From positions 337,965 through 401,964 of the forward strand of contig CAJXTB010000003.1 in NCBI GenBank assembly GCA_913061235.1: 64,000 nucleotides of DNA. Direction: 5' to 3'. A program made the position numbers and the translations under genes. The notes beneath the pieces are model-generated. The model saw nothing but the letters and a program-made list of their open reading frames with translations, was not told the DNA's origin and did not search any database. Numbering within the stretch: the stretch's first letter is position 1; each line of letters opens with the position of its first letter. Source of the stretch: an uncultured Pseudomonadota bacterium (GTDB lineage Bacteria > Myxococcota_A > UBA796 > GCA-2862545). Positions 43,911-53,236 of this stretch are shown piece by piece.

Positions 43911-44642
43911 ATGGAATTGGACATCGACATACTGGCGGCCCTGGCCGACGCAGACGACGAGATTCGCAGCGCCGACCGGAAACGAAAAGCAGCACGAGCC
44001 AGCGTTCCGAACTCGGAGAAGGCCCGTGACGAGGCAGCACAGGCGGTTGCAGATGCCAAGCAAGTGCTGGCTACCCACACCGAGACAGAACGGGCCAACC
44101 AGCGCAAGCTCAAGGAGTACGAGACCTTCGTGATGCGCGCAAACCGTGCACTGGAGACGGGTGCTGGAGATGCCGACGCCGCAGAACACCAACGCGTGAG
44201 CTGCATCGCCATCATCGATGGCTTGGAGACCGACCAGCTAGAGCTGATGGAGCTGCGCGAGACCTTGGAAGCCACGCTGGCACAGCGGCAAGCCGAGCTC
44301 GTCGCCGCAGAAGAAGTTGTTGTCGAAGCGGCCGCAGCCTGCGCCCCCGAGGTCAAGGTCCAGACGGCACGACTGATGGCCGCCAAGGGCGATGCCATTC
44401 ACCTTCGCTCCAAGCTGCACAAGGTTGAACTGCTTCGGTACGACGCGCTGATGGACCGCAATCGACGCCCGGTCAGCATCCTCAAGAAAGACACCTGCAA
44501 ATCCTGTAATCGCGTTCAAGTTCCGCGCGCCATGCAGGAAATCAAGCGCGGACGACTCGTACAGTGTGCAGGATGTGGACGCTGGCTACATGCGCCAGAT
44601 CTCGTCGAAGCCAACTCCGACTTCGCCGGACAAGAAGGCTAG
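43911..44642 (+). CDS. Coiled-coil protein with C4-type zinc ribbon
   Basis: The ATG at 43911 has GGAGG upstream. The 243-residue product is a long Ala/Glu-rich coiled coil (about 1-180) ending in a zinc ribbon with CKSCN and CAGCGRW (near residues 197 and 220), the C4 zinc-ribbon family often found beside RNase P RNA in bacteria. Here, too, it converges on rnpB. A nucleic-acid-binding role is usually assumed; no specific reaction is known to me. Confidence 0.85.
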   Translation: MELDIDILAALADADDEIRSADRKRKAARASVPNSEKARDEAAQAVADAKQVLATHTETERANQRKLKEYETFVMRANRALETGAGDADAAEHQRVSCIAIIDGLETDQLELMELRETLEATLAQRQAELVAAEEVVVEAAAACAPEVKVQTARLMAAKGDAIHLRSKLHKVELLRYDALMDRNRRPVSILKKDTCKSCNRVQVPRAMQEIKRGRLVQCAGCGRWLHAPDLVEANSDFAGQEG

Positions 44643-44656
44643 GCGTCTAAACAGAT

Positions 44657-44686
44657 GCGGCGCTTCCCCCGAGGGAGAAGCGCCGG
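44657..44686 (-). terminator. Hairpin terminator after rnpB
   Basis: GGCGCTTC and GAAGCGCC, with inner CCC/GGG pairing, form a strong stem directly after the mature RNase P end. The stem is followed on the minus strand by a short T-containing run (CTGTTT). It also lies just after the stop of the convergent zinc-ribbon gene and may serve both. Confidence 0.7.
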
Positions 44687-45144
44687 TTCGAGGCATCCGT
44701 AAGCCGAGTCCTGTGCCGCAGGTCTGTCGCCAGAGTCTGCAGTAGTGATCATTCATCTAGGCCTGCCGTTACCGACAGGCTCAAGCAACCAACCCGAAAG
44801 CTGAGCGGACCGCCCGTAGCGCTTTCCTATTTGGTCTTGCTCCAAAGTGGGGTTTACCTGGCCAGCCCCGTTACCGAGGTTGCCGGTGCGCTCTTACCGC
44901 ACCCTTTAAGCCTTACCGTCGGTTGCCCGACTCGTTCTCCTCCCACCCCCGTGCCCGAAGGATGATGGTGGGGAGCCAACGAAACGCATCCGAAGATGCC
45001 CTGGCGGTCTACTCTCTGTTGCGCTTTCCTCTGGGTCGCCCCAACCGGGAGTTACCCGGCACCTTGTCCTATGGAGCTCGGACTTTCCTCCCGCTTCGAG
45101 ACCCGGATGGGTCCTCCGCCGGCGATCACTAGGTCACCTCGAAC
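44686..45144 (-). ncRNA. rnpB: RNase P RNA, class A
   Basis: The minus strand contains the conserved RNase P segments in order: GAGGAAAGTCCGAGCTCC near the 5' side, ACAGAGAGTAGACCGCC, GGTAAGAGCGCACCGG, and near the 3' end GATGAATGATCACTAC. Helix P1 is visible as GTTCGAGG at the 5' end pairing with CCTCGAAC at the 3' end, which sets the ends to within a few bases; length is about 459. It processes tRNA 5' ends, together with a protein subunit not encoded here. Confidence 0.95.
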
Positions 45145-45210
45145 GTAGCGCGCATAACCCAACGCCTCGGAGTGCCACATAGGGTAGGGAGACTGCCCCC
45201 TGGAGAATGC

Positions 45211-47478
45211 ATGAGCCTCGAAGAAGACGCCCTTCGGTACCACGCCGAGCCCAAGCCTGGAAAAATCGCCGTTCAAGCTACAAAGAGGCTGACATCCCAG
45301 CGTCACCTTTCCCTGGCATACTCTCCAGGTGTTGCTGAACCATGCCGAGCCATCGCCAAGAATGATGAAGACGTCTTCAAGTACACCAGCAAGGGCAACT
45401 TGGTTGCCGTCATCACAGACGGAAGCGCGGTGCTCGGACTCGGCAATATTGGCCCGCATGCCGCCAAGCCGGTCATGGAAGGCAAGGCCAACTTATTCAA
45501 GAAGTTTGCCGACATTGACGTGTTCGACATCGAGCTCAACGTCCATGGTGTGGAAGACATTGTTGCGGCGGTCAAGGCCATTGCGCCTACCTTCGGCGGC
45601 ATCAACCTCGAAGATATCAAGTCTCCCGAATGCTTTGAAATCGAGCGCATCCTGTCCGCCGAGCTCGACATCCCTGTGTTCCACGATGATCAGCACGGAA
45701 CCGCTATTATCAGCGGAGCGGCACTGCTCAACGCCGCTGAGCTGACCAACCGCACCATGGAAGACATGAAAATTGTCTTCTCAGGTGCAGGCGCGGCTGC
45801 GGTCGCATGCGCAAAACTCTACGTGTCGCTCGGGGTCAAACACGAGAACATCGTCATGTGCGACATCGATGGGCCGCTGAACTTGGCCCGAGCCGACACC
45901 ATCGAGCCTATCAAGCAAGAGTTCATCACTCGTCGTGCCGTCGCCAACATGACCGAAGCGCTGATCGACGCAGACGCCTTCGTTGGCTTGTCCGCCGGAA
46001 ATGTTCTCAATGCTGAAATGCTCCAGGGCATGGCCCCCAATCCCATCATCTTCGCCATGGCCAATCCGGACCCAGAGATTCCCTACGCCGAAGCGAAGGC
46101 AGCCCGGCCAGATGCCATCGTGGCGACAGGACGCTCTGACCATCCGAACCAGGTCAACAACGTTCTTGGTTTCCCATTCGTTTTCCGCGGCGCCCTCGAC
46201 TGCCGAGCCCGCAAGATCAACGAAGAAATGAAGATGGCCGCTACCCAAGCCATCGCGCAGCTTGCCAAAGAAGACGTGCCTGACCGCGTTCTACGCGCAT
46301 ATGACGTTGACTCGCTCACCTTCGGGCGGGACTACCTCATTCCCAAGCCCTTCGACCCCCGCGTACTTCTGTACGTGGCACCTGCCATCGCCAAGGCCGC
46401 CGCCGAGACGGGTGTCGCACGCAAGCCCATTGCCGACCTCGAGGCCTACCGCGAAGAACTCCACCTTCTCGTAGAACGCTCGCGCGGCCTCATGCAGCCA
46501 TTGGTTCGTCGGGCTCGCCTGGGCGACACCAAGCGCATTGTGTTTCCAGACGGCACCAATCCACAGATCCTGCGCGCCGCACAACAACTGTGCGACGACG
46601 ACATCTGCCAGCCCGTCTTGGTCGGTCTGAAGTACCGAATCCACACCCGCGCCGCAGAAGCGAACATCGACATCTCGCGCTTCGAGATTGTCGAGCCAAC
46701 CAACGGCCCCGAGTTCGACCGCCTGGCCGAAGCGGTGTGGAAGCTCCGCCAACGCAAGGGAACCACTCTCGACGGCGCACGCGCTCGCCTCCACGAGCCC
46801 GTCTTCTACGCGTCCATGATGGTCGCAGAAGGCATGGTCGACGGCATGGTCGGCGGCCTGGGTCGCCCCTACAAGAGCACCTTGCGCCCTGCCCTGCGCA
46901 CTGTAGGCACAGATGCCAACGGAACCGGCGTTGTCTCTGGCGTCTACGCCATGTTGTTCCGCGACCGCAAGCTGTTCTTCGGGGACTGTACGGTCAACAT
47001 TGACCCGGATGCTGAGGCCCTCGCAGCCATTGCTTTGAACACCGCCAAGGTGGCTGAGACCTTCGGTCAGCGCCCTCGCGTTGCCATGCTGTCGTTCTCC
47101 GACTTCGGTGAGATGCACGCCCACCCACAGGTGGCCAAGGTACGCAAAGCCATCGAAATTGTGCGAAAGGCCCGTCCAGACCTAGAGATCGACGGCGAAA
47201 TGCAGGCGGACACGGCCATTGATTGGGAGAAGATGAGCAAGAACTTCCCCTTCACCACCTTGTCTGGCCCGCCCAACGTGCTCGTCTTCCCGAACCTGAC
47301 CGCGGCCAATATCGCCTACAAGCTCCTGGCCAACCTGTCCGACGCGGAGGCCCTGGGGCCGTTGGTTGTGGGTCTGAACGCACCGGTCAATGTCATCCCG
47401 GTCCATGCGAGCGTGGCCGAGATTGTGAACGTTGCTACCTACACAGTCAACCAGGTGCTGGAGCGCTGCGGCAAGTAG
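45211..47478 (+). CDS. maeB: NADP-dependent malic enzyme with phosphotransacetylase-like domain
   Basis: MaeB decarboxylates malate to pyruvate with NADP. The ATG at 45211 has GGAG upstream; the longer reading starts in the rnpB promoter side. The 755 residues hold an N-terminal malic enzyme domain (LSLAYSPGVAEPC, TDGSAVLGLGNIG, DDQHGTAI), an NAD(P)-binding domain (FSGAGAAAVACAKL) and, from about residue 425, a phosphate-acetyltransferase-like domain that is usually regulatory. Length and order are typical of the hybrid type. It diverges from rnpB. Confidence 0.96.
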   Translation: MSLEEDALRYHAEPKPGKIAVQATKRLTSQRHLSLAYSPGVAEPCRAIAKNDEDVFKYTSKGNLVAVITDGSAVLGLGNIGPHAAKPVMEGKANLFKKFADIDVFDIELNVHGVEDIVAAVKAIAPTFGGINLEDIKSPECFEIERILSAELDIPVFHDDQHGTAIISGAALLNAAELTNRTMEDMKIVFSGAGAAAVACAKLYVSLGVKHENIVMCDIDGPLNLARADTIEPIKQEFITRRAVANMTEALIDADAFVGLSAGNVLNAEMLQGMAPNPIIFAMANPDPEIPYAEAKAARPDAIVATGRSDHPNQVNNVLGFPFVFRGALDCRARKINEEMKMAATQAIAQLAKEDVPDRVLRAYDVDSLTFGRDYLIPKPFDPRVLLYVAPAIAKAAAETGVARKPIADLEAYREELHLLVERSRGLMQPLVRRARLGDTKRIVFPDGTNPQILRAAQQLCDDDICQPVLVGLKYRIHTRAAEANIDISRFEIVEPTNGPEFDRLAEAVWKLRQRKGTTLDGARARLHEPVFYASMMVAEGMVDGMVGGLGRPYKSTLRPALRTVGTDANGTGVVSGVYAMLFRDRKLFFGDCTVNIDPDAEALAAIALNTAKVAETFGQRPRVAMLSFSDFGEMHAHPQVAKVRKAIEIVRKARPDLEIDGEMQADTAIDWEKMSKNFPFTTLSGPPNVLVFPNLTAANIAYKLLANLSDAEALGPLVVGLNAPVNVIPVHASVAEIVNVATYTVNQVLERCGK

Positions 47479-47484
47479 CGACCG

Positions 47485-48402
47485 CTACTGCTCTTCGACT
47501 ACGAAGACGCGAACCGTTCGGGAGACCGGTTCGCTGATCGAGCCGCCGTCATTGACGGTGATCTCAAGGGTCTTGAGCCCAGATGCTTCGGACGTGCTGT
47601 TAAATCCAACACCACGCAGGGCCTGTTGGTACGCCGCGGGCGATGCATCACCACTCAACGAGAAAGTGCCGGACCGAGAGTCCCACGTACCGCCAATGTC
47701 GACGGGTCGTGTTGTCAGAAGCAGTTGGTCCAGCCCCGGTTCGAAACCGCTCACAATGCGGACCGAGGCCGAGAACAGCACGTCATCATCGGCGTCTTCC
47801 ACGGTGACGGTCTCGCTGATGACGACGGGGCCTTCATCCGCGACCCACACCAGCTGGGAGTCTTCGACGTTGTCTACGACGGGAACCGCGTTTCCAGGGC
47901 ACGGAAAGTCGAGCTGGTAGTCCCCGAAGGTCTCATACCAGCCCGTCCCCGCTACGGTCATGGCTTGGATGAGGGACGGGCATTCCGCGCCGTCTCCATC
48001 CTGCCCGGGTCCGCCGGGAACGTAGGTGATGTACTCGCCACGGGTGTCGCAGTACAACACCATGACCGCTTGAGAGCGCTGGTAGACGCAGCTGTCGTCG
48101 CAGGTTGCCAGCTCCAGTACGGTCGCTGGCTCCCCACCCGACGCCGCACCAACGCTGTAGTAGTCAGGACACTCAGGGTCACTGCTCTGCGACGTGTTCA
48201 ACACCAGCCGCGCTGGGTCGTCACCGCCACACCAAACGGCCCAGTCGTTGCCGTTCCAGTAGTCGCAGATCTGCAGCTCGGAGTCAGTGTCGGTGTCCGC
48301 ATCCGTGCCCATTTCCGTGTCGGTACCGGTGTCCACATCCGTCTCGCCGGTGTCCATCTTGTCCGTACAGGCCATCAGCCCCAACAACCACAGTGCGCGC
48401 AT
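47485..48402 (-). CDS. Predicted lipoprotein with Thr/Asp-rich tether
   Basis: The 305-residue product has a lipobox GLMAC (Cys12) followed by about 30 residues of alternating Thr, Asp, Gly and Glu. A globular beta-rich domain follows with several Cys pairs (CDYWNGNDWAVWCGG, ATCDDSC). The last about 110 residues look like an immunoglobulin- or cadherin-like beta sandwich (VETVTVEDADDD..., NDGGSISEPVSRTVRVFV). It is the last gene of the minus-strand proC-to-lipoprotein run. Function unknown. Confidence 0.72.
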   Translation of the reverse strand: MRALWLLGLMACTDKMDTGETDVDTGTDTEMGTDADTDTDSELQICDYWNGNDWAVWCGGDDPARLVLNTSQSSDPECPDYYSVGAASGGEPATVLELATCDDSCVYQRSQAVMVLYCDTRGEYITYVPGGPGQDGDGAECPSLIQAMTVAGTGWYETFGDYQLDFPCPGNAVPVVDNVEDSQLVWVADEGPVVISETVTVEDADDDVLFSASVRIVSGFEPGLDQLLLTTRPVDIGGTWDSRSGTFSLSGDASPAAYQQALRGVGFNSTSEASGLKTLEITVNDGGSISEPVSRTVRVFVVEEQ

Positions 48403-48443
48403 GGTGCCTCCAGCGCGCAGGGTAGCCCGACAACCGATTGATG

Positions 48444-49676
48444 TCAGCGGTAGATGACGCCTTCGCCGGTGGACAAGTCCAGCGCTCGCAACGCGTGCGC
48501 AGAGTCACCGACGTAGTCGAGGTAGACCTGCTCATCTGCCGTACGTACGTCGTCCAAGCGGTCCCAGATGCCCAAGGCATCGATAGCCTGCACCGTTGCG
48601 ACGACTTGGGTCCGAAGAACATCGATGAACACAAGCTCTTCAGGGGTCGGCGTTGTGATCCCAAGCGCCCAGGTCTTGTGCGCTGACTCCAACAGATGAC
48701 CGGTGAACTTCAGGCGCTGTTCCAGCAACAAAGGCGCGTAGTCCGGCTGACTGCGAATCAGGCTGTCCAACTGGGCGAGCTCACTGGAGGCCCGCCAGAA
48801 GTACACGCCGAGTTCTTCGGCAACCAGCGCCCGGTCTTCGTCCGTCCCGTACCCACGACCGACTGCGTAGGCTGCGCCTTGGAAAAAGTGAGACCCGCCA
48901 CAGGTGTAGTCAAAGATGAACTGCCGGCGCTTCTCAACCGTAGTGCCGTTCGCCCTCGCCTCGCGCAAGAACGCCGTCTCCGAACGTAGCTTGGCAACAC
49001 TTGCGGACGTGAAGCCGTCTAAGGACATCTCATGGCCACCCAGAGCCGTCCAGGTCAGTGTGTCTGGCCCAAGGGCAGCGAGACCTTGCAGGGCCCAAGG
49101 GGTGTCGTTCCACGACGCAAAGCCGGTGTCGTTCCCGTCGACCCACGCCCGTGCCATGCTGCCTCGGTACAGGTCACCGACGGTGTGGGGTTGGCCAGCG
49201 ACGACCACCGCTCGGTCTGGCTGAACACCCACCTCTGTCAGCACCTTGAGCACCAAATCTGCGTGCGGCTCAATGCGGATGTCACCGCGAGCTGCTGGGA
49301 AACGAACCAGCGTCTCCTCACCAACGACAAGCTCTTCAGCGTAGGCAGCGAACAGGTGGTCGACGGCTCCCACATCATTGGTGAGAACCGCGTCTTTGCC
49401 TAGGGCGAGCATGCCATGACCAATCGCCCACGGGTTGTTTGGGTCCCGTGCACGCTCAGTGACAACCTGGAGCAGCTGTGCACGAGCAGCCATGAACGCG
49501 TCGTCACCGGGAGCCGCCGCGGGTGAGCGCAGTGGGTCGACCGCAACACGCCAAGCGACGGCAGGAAGGACCGCTGGGCTCACCACCTCAACGGTTGGAG
49601 GAGCCTCGGCCGCCGGTTCAAGTTCGACAGCCGGTTCCGGAGTGGAACAGGCTGCCAGCAGCAGCGCCCAGATCAC
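48444..49676 (-). CDS. Predicted lipoprotein, mostly helical, function unknown
   Basis: The 410-residue product begins with a very short signal and a lipobox LLAAC (Cys10), then a Pro/Glu/Val-rich spacer to about residue 45. The rest is largely helical. CGGSHFFQGAAYAVGRG and WAIGHGMLALG are regular segments reminiscent of alpha/alpha barrels, but no catalytic motif was recognised. Its ATG overlaps the stop of the NHL-type gene upstream (ATGA), so the two are translationally coupled. Confidence 0.72.
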   Translation of the reverse strand: MIWALLLAACSTPEPAVELEPAAEAPPTVEVVSPAVLPAVAWRVAVDPLRSPAAAPGDDAFMAARAQLLQVVTERARDPNNPWAIGHGMLALGKDAVLTNDVGAVDHLFAAYAEELVVGEETLVRFPAARGDIRIEPHADLVLKVLTEVGVQPDRAVVVAGQPHTVGDLYRGSMARAWVDGNDTGFASWNDTPWALQGLAALGPDTLTWTALGGHEMSLDGFTSASVAKLRSETAFLREARANGTTVEKRRQFIFDYTCGGSHFFQGAAYAVGRGYGTDEDRALVAEELGVYFWRASSELAQLDSLIRSQPDYAPLLLEQRLKFTGHLLESAHKTWALGITTPTPEELVFIDVLRTQVVATVQAIDALGIWDRLDDVRTADEQVYLDYVGDSAHALRALDLSTGEGVIYR

Positions 49677-51490
49677 TCTCCGGCTTCCGCTGCAGCCTCA
49701 CGACGCGCCATCTCTTCCAGAGCGTCAATCACCTGAATGCTGTTGTCTTGCGACAAGAACACGCGACCGTCATGGACATCAAACCGTGGCAACGAGATGG
49801 GGGTCTCGGTGAACTGCCACTCAAAGACCAGCTTGCCGGGCTTCTTAAACTTGTACAGCATGCCGGTATCGGTGAGTGCCCAGATAGCGCCCTCGTTGTC
49901 CACAGCCACGTCCCACGACTCGAAGCCTTCGGACAGCTCTGGCCCCATAATGCTGCCGTGACGGAAGCCGTCCAGCGAGTATTGAATGAGGTCCTGCTGG
50001 TAGATGAGTCCCAGCTTGCCATTCTTCAGCATCATGGCACCCGATGGCACGCCATCTTCGAGCTCAAAGTTCCCGAGTTCCGTGCCGTCCGCCTTGAAGA
50101 CGTAGCCCTGGTCGCCCCAGATAGCGACGAGCTTCTTCTTGCCGTATTCCAAGTACACCTGGCCACCGAGGCCCTGGTGAATGGTGGAGGTCGTCGGGAT
50201 GCGCCAGGCCGCGGTTGGGGTGCCCTCCGCATTGAAGACCTGCACCTGTCCAAGGGCGTCGATAGCCGCGAAGCCGTCTCCTTCCTTGCCCGGAATGATG
50301 GTGACATCGAGCGTTGTGGTGAACACACCTGGACCGGAACCGGCCTCAGAACCCGCAGCGTAGTAGCGCCGCGTTCCGTCAATCCACTCGTTACCCACGC
50401 CGGGTTCCGCAGAGCCCCACGCCTGGTCTACCGAACCGCGCTCGTTGAAGCGCTGAACTCGGTTGTTGGCAATGTCAGCGACGTACACCAGACCGAACTG
50501 GTCGACCTCAAGCTGCAGCGGCTCACCAAAGGTACGCAGCTGGCCGCGAGACCAGCCTTCTTGGCCCCAAGCCGGGACATTGGTGCGCTGACCACCACGG
50601 AGTTCACCATAGGCTTGGTACTTTTCGACCGACCCCCACATCTGCTGTTCTTGCCGGCCAACAGTACGGAGTGCCGCCGCTTCTAAAGCCGGGATTACGC
50701 CGGGATCCAGCAAGTCATACAGCGACTCAATCGCCTCCTGCTGGGGCGGAACAGCGCGAGTACGGAAGCCCATAGAGACGTAGCGGGCGGCTTGGGACTG
50801 AATGGCAGGAGAGCCGTCGGCAGCGCGTAGCATCAGCTCGGCACGGGCTTCACGAGCGGCTTCAAAGTCTTCTTCGTCCGCCATAGCGATGACGAGCTCG
50901 GCAATGTGCTCAGCGTCACGCTCAGCATCACGTGCACCCGCCGTTCCGTTGATGTACTGGTTCAACCGAGACACGCCTGGGGTCTGGTCGAAGTCGTCCG
51001 TCGTGTGGTTGATGCCGACTTCGGTGATGGCAATGCGACGGCTAACAACGCCCTCAAACACCTCATCAACGGTGACACGAACGGTGCGTGCGTCGCCTAC
51101 AACCGGAATGTCCAGACGTTCCGGCCGGTCTGCAGCTTGGTCGCGGAAATTGCGGCTAACGCTCACCTCTTCGGCACCACCCGTGAGAGTCACGGTCAGG
51201 GTTCGAGCGCGCGAACCTTCGCGCATTGAGCGGGTGCCGCGGCTGAGGTCACCGAACCACACACTGACCGACTCGATATCTGTGACGCGGTCAAGGCGTA
51301 GCTCCACAAACGGGGCCGGTGCTTCGTCGTCATCTGCCTGCATCCAGACAGTGTTCATCTTCCCATCAAACGCGTGAGACGCGGGGAAACGGGTATTCTC
51401 CGAATCCCGGTACTCCGAAGAGGCCGATGGGGTCGCGGCGGACGCTACAGAGAGTAGCGACACGGAAAGCAAAGGGAAGATGCGAAACAT
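49673..51490 (-). CDS. Secreted protein with discoidin-like and NHL-like repeats
   Basis: The ATG at 51490 overlaps the upstream stop (TGATG). The 605-residue product has a signal peptide (cleaved near SAA, residue 19), then a discoidin/F5-8C-like beta domain (about 25-155: ASHAFDGKMNTVWMQ...VELRLDRVTDIESVSVWFG). A helical stretch follows, then an NHL/beta-propeller-like part from about 300 on (LEVDQFGLVYVADIANNRVQ). The two domain types usually bind glycans or partner proteins outside the cell. It is coupled to lipoprotein genes on both sides. Confidence 0.75.
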   Translation of the reverse strand: MFRIFPLLSVSLLSVASAATPSASSEYRDSENTRFPASHAFDGKMNTVWMQADDDEAPAPFVELRLDRVTDIESVSVWFGDLSRGTRSMREGSRARTLTVTLTGGAEEVSVSRNFRDQAADRPERLDIPVVGDARTVRVTVDEVFEGVVSRRIAITEVGINHTTDDFDQTPGVSRLNQYINGTAGARDAERDAEHIAELVIAMADEEDFEAAREARAELMLRAADGSPAIQSQAARYVSMGFRTRAVPPQQEAIESLYDLLDPGVIPALEAAALRTVGRQEQQMWGSVEKYQAYGELRGGQRTNVPAWGQEGWSRGQLRTFGEPLQLEVDQFGLVYVADIANNRVQRFNERGSVDQAWGSAEPGVGNEWIDGTRRYYAAGSEAGSGPGVFTTTLDVTIIPGKEGDGFAAIDALGQVQVFNAEGTPTAAWRIPTTSTIHQGLGGQVYLEYGKKKLVAIWGDQGYVFKADGTELGNFELEDGVPSGAMMLKNGKLGLIYQQDLIQYSLDGFRHGSIMGPELSEGFESWDVAVDNEGAIWALTDTGMLYKFKKPGKLVFEWQFTETPISLPRFDVHDGRVFLSQDNSIQVIDALEEMARREAAAEAGE

Positions 51491-51891
51491 CACTGGGCAG
51501 CAGCCTCGGTATCGGTGTCAGATTCGGTGTCCGCACCCGTGTCAGGGTCTGCACCGTCGCACAACGTGAACACGTCCTGGCAGATTGCCGGGTAGGCACG
51601 GTCTTCGCCTTCCGCTGCGCACGTCTGAAGCTCAACGGCGTCAATACAGGCCTTAGCGGCCTTCTTGTCGTACACGCATGCGGCGGAGTCAGAGGCCACT
51701 TCTGGACCACGGTCCGCACGGCAGTCTTCTTCGGTATCCCAGCCCTGGAAGGCGAGAATCGGCTCAGACGTACACTCCAACAAGTAGGCACAATCTGCCT
51801 CGACGAAGTCCTGTACATAGGCTTCTTCGGACAGACCGCAGCCTGAAAGGGCTGCGAGCAAGGGGAGCGAAAGCAAAGTGACTAGGCGCAT
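51490..51891 (-). CDS. Small Cys-rich lipoprotein with Asp/Thr tail (copy 1 of a pair)
   Basis: From the ATG at 51891 the product is 133 residues with lipobox LSGC (Cys18). The mature part has six regularly placed Cys (CAYLLEC, EDCRAD, AACVYD, CIDAV, CAAEG, CQDV, CDG) and a C-terminal Asp/Thr/Glu-rich tail. The pattern is shared with the next gene upstream (52003-52320), so these are paralogues. The Cys are likely disulphide-bonded. Function unknown; an envelope binding role would fit. Confidence 0.75.
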   Translation of the reverse strand: MRLVTLLSLPLLAALSGCGLSEEAYVQDFVEADCAYLLECTSEPILAFQGWDTEEDCRADRGPEVASDSAACVYDKKAAKACIDAVELQTCAAEGEDRAYPAICQDVFTLCDGADPDTGADTESDTDTEAAAQ

Positions 51892-52002
51892 TGACACCTC
51901 CGAGTGGGCAGCCACTCTAACGCGGCTTGTCATGGGTGCGAACGCGTAGACTGGCCAGACGATTCCCTGACACGCTGTTCAGGCAATGACAGACGCCTGA
52001 GT

Positions 52003-52320
52003 CTACGCCTCGACTTCACAGTCGGTGTAGACCGCATCACAGGCAGCGGGGAACGCTGGTGCTGCCCCCTCTTCCGGACAGGCCATCGCCTCAAGGCCTT
52101 CCACACACTCTTTGGCCGCGTCGCTATCGAAACTACACCCGGCAGCCGGAGCGACGGTCTGGGTCACAGTGACGCAGTCTTCGACCGTGTCGTGCAGGCC
52201 TGGGTAGCACTCCACCGTGAACACGCAGGCAGCTTCCGCCTCGTCGATCACGTAGTCGGCCTCGGCGTAACCGCAGGCGGCAGCCAACAACATGAGAGCT
52301 ACGGGAAAACGGTGGGTCAT
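52003..52320 (-). CDS. Small Cys-rich lipoprotein (copy 2 of a pair)
   Basis: From the ATG at 52320, behind GGAGA, the product is 105 residues with lipobox LAAAC (Cys16). It repeats the Cys order of the neighbouring gene (ACVFTVEC, EDCVTV, GCSFDSDAAKECVE, ACPEEG, ACDAVYTDC) and ends without the Asp/Thr tail. It lies 20 bases after proC in the same direction. Paralogy with 51490-51891 is clear from Cys spacing rather than overall identity. Confidence 0.75.
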   Translation of the reverse strand: MTHRFPVALMLLAAACGYAEADYVIDEAEAACVFTVECYPGLHDTVEDCVTVTQTVAPAAGCSFDSDAAKECVEGLEAMACPEEGAAPAFPAACDAVYTDCEVEA

Positions 52321-52339
52321 AGGAATCTCCGGTGCAAGA

Positions 52340-53179
52340 CTAGCTTGCAGGTTCTTCATCAGGGCCGCCAAGGCCCTTCGCCACCAACGTGGCCTCTTGA
52401 ATCGTCCGCGCCAGTGTACTGCGAATGCGGCCATCTTCCATGGTCAGCAGCCCGGCAATCGTACAACCAGCAGGCGTGGTGACACTGTCCTTGAGTGCAG
52501 CGGGATGGGTACCAGTCTCGAGCACCAAGCGCCCCGCTCCAAGTACCGACTGAGCGGCAAGCTCAACAGCAACGTCTCTTGGCAGTCCCATCATCACGCC
52601 GCCGTCAGCCAGCGCTTCAATGATCACACAGGCGAACGCTGGCCCGCTGCCGCTCAGAGCGGTCACAGCATCCAGGTACTGCTCATCGAGCACGCGGCAA
52701 CGCCCCACAGCATCGAAGATGCGCTGAACGCGTGCAATGGCGTCATCTGTTGCCCCCTCGCCAGGCGATAGAACGGTCATGCCGGCACCAATCACACTGG
52801 GTGTGTTCGGCATGGCTCGCACCAAGTACGCACCGGGTACCCACGAGCGTAGCTGCGACAGGCGAGTGCCCGCACAGATGGAGACCAACAGCTTTCCGTC
52901 GAGTGCCTGAGCCAGGCCCGGAGCGGTGAGAACCTGTTTGGCGAGCTGTGGTTTGACGCACAAGATGATGGTTTCCGACGCCTTTACAGCGGCAACATTG
53001 TCCGTGGTTGCAGTCACGCCAAACCGGTCTGCAACCGGCTGTACGCGCTCGGCACGGCGACCCGTCACGGTCACATGGGACGGGTCGAAGACCCCTGCTT
53101 TAAGGGCGCCGCCAAGAATTGCTTGGCCCATAGTGCCGCAACCCAAGATAGCCACGGTGTCGTTGGAACGTTCGGTCAT
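52340..53179 (-). CDS. proC: Pyrroline-5-carboxylate reductase
   Basis: ProC reduces pyrroline-5-carboxylate to proline with NAD(P)H. The ATG at 53179 gives 279 residues, the normal size. The nucleotide-binding ILGCGTMGQAILGG is at residues 11-24 and the C-terminal dimerisation segment ALSGSGPAFACVIIEALADGG is present. Longer readings run into the divergent gene's leader. It heads a minus-strand run of lipoprotein genes, which are not obviously related to proline synthesis. Confidence 0.95.
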   Translation of the reverse strand: MTERSNDTVAILGCGTMGQAILGGALKAGVFDPSHVTVTGRRAERVQPVADRFGVTATTDNVAAVKASETIILCVKPQLAKQVLTAPGLAQALDGKLLVSICAGTRLSQLRSWVPGAYLVRAMPNTPSVIGAGMTVLSPGEGATDDAIARVQRIFDAVGRCRVLDEQYLDAVTALSGSGPAFACVIIEALADGGVMMGLPRDVAVELAAQSVLGAGRLVLETGTHPAALKDSVTTPAGCTIAGLLTMEDGRIRSTLARTIQEATLVAKGLGGPDEEPAS

Positions 53180-53236
53180 GCGCGCGCTTTCACACACCAC
53201 AGCCCAGTCCGCCACTGCTGTCACAGGTCCGGTTGT

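Noticed and set aside
49523..50686. Long plus-strand open frame of 387 codons
   Set aside because: It lies antisense to two genes with signal peptides and clear domains, and has no family features of its own.
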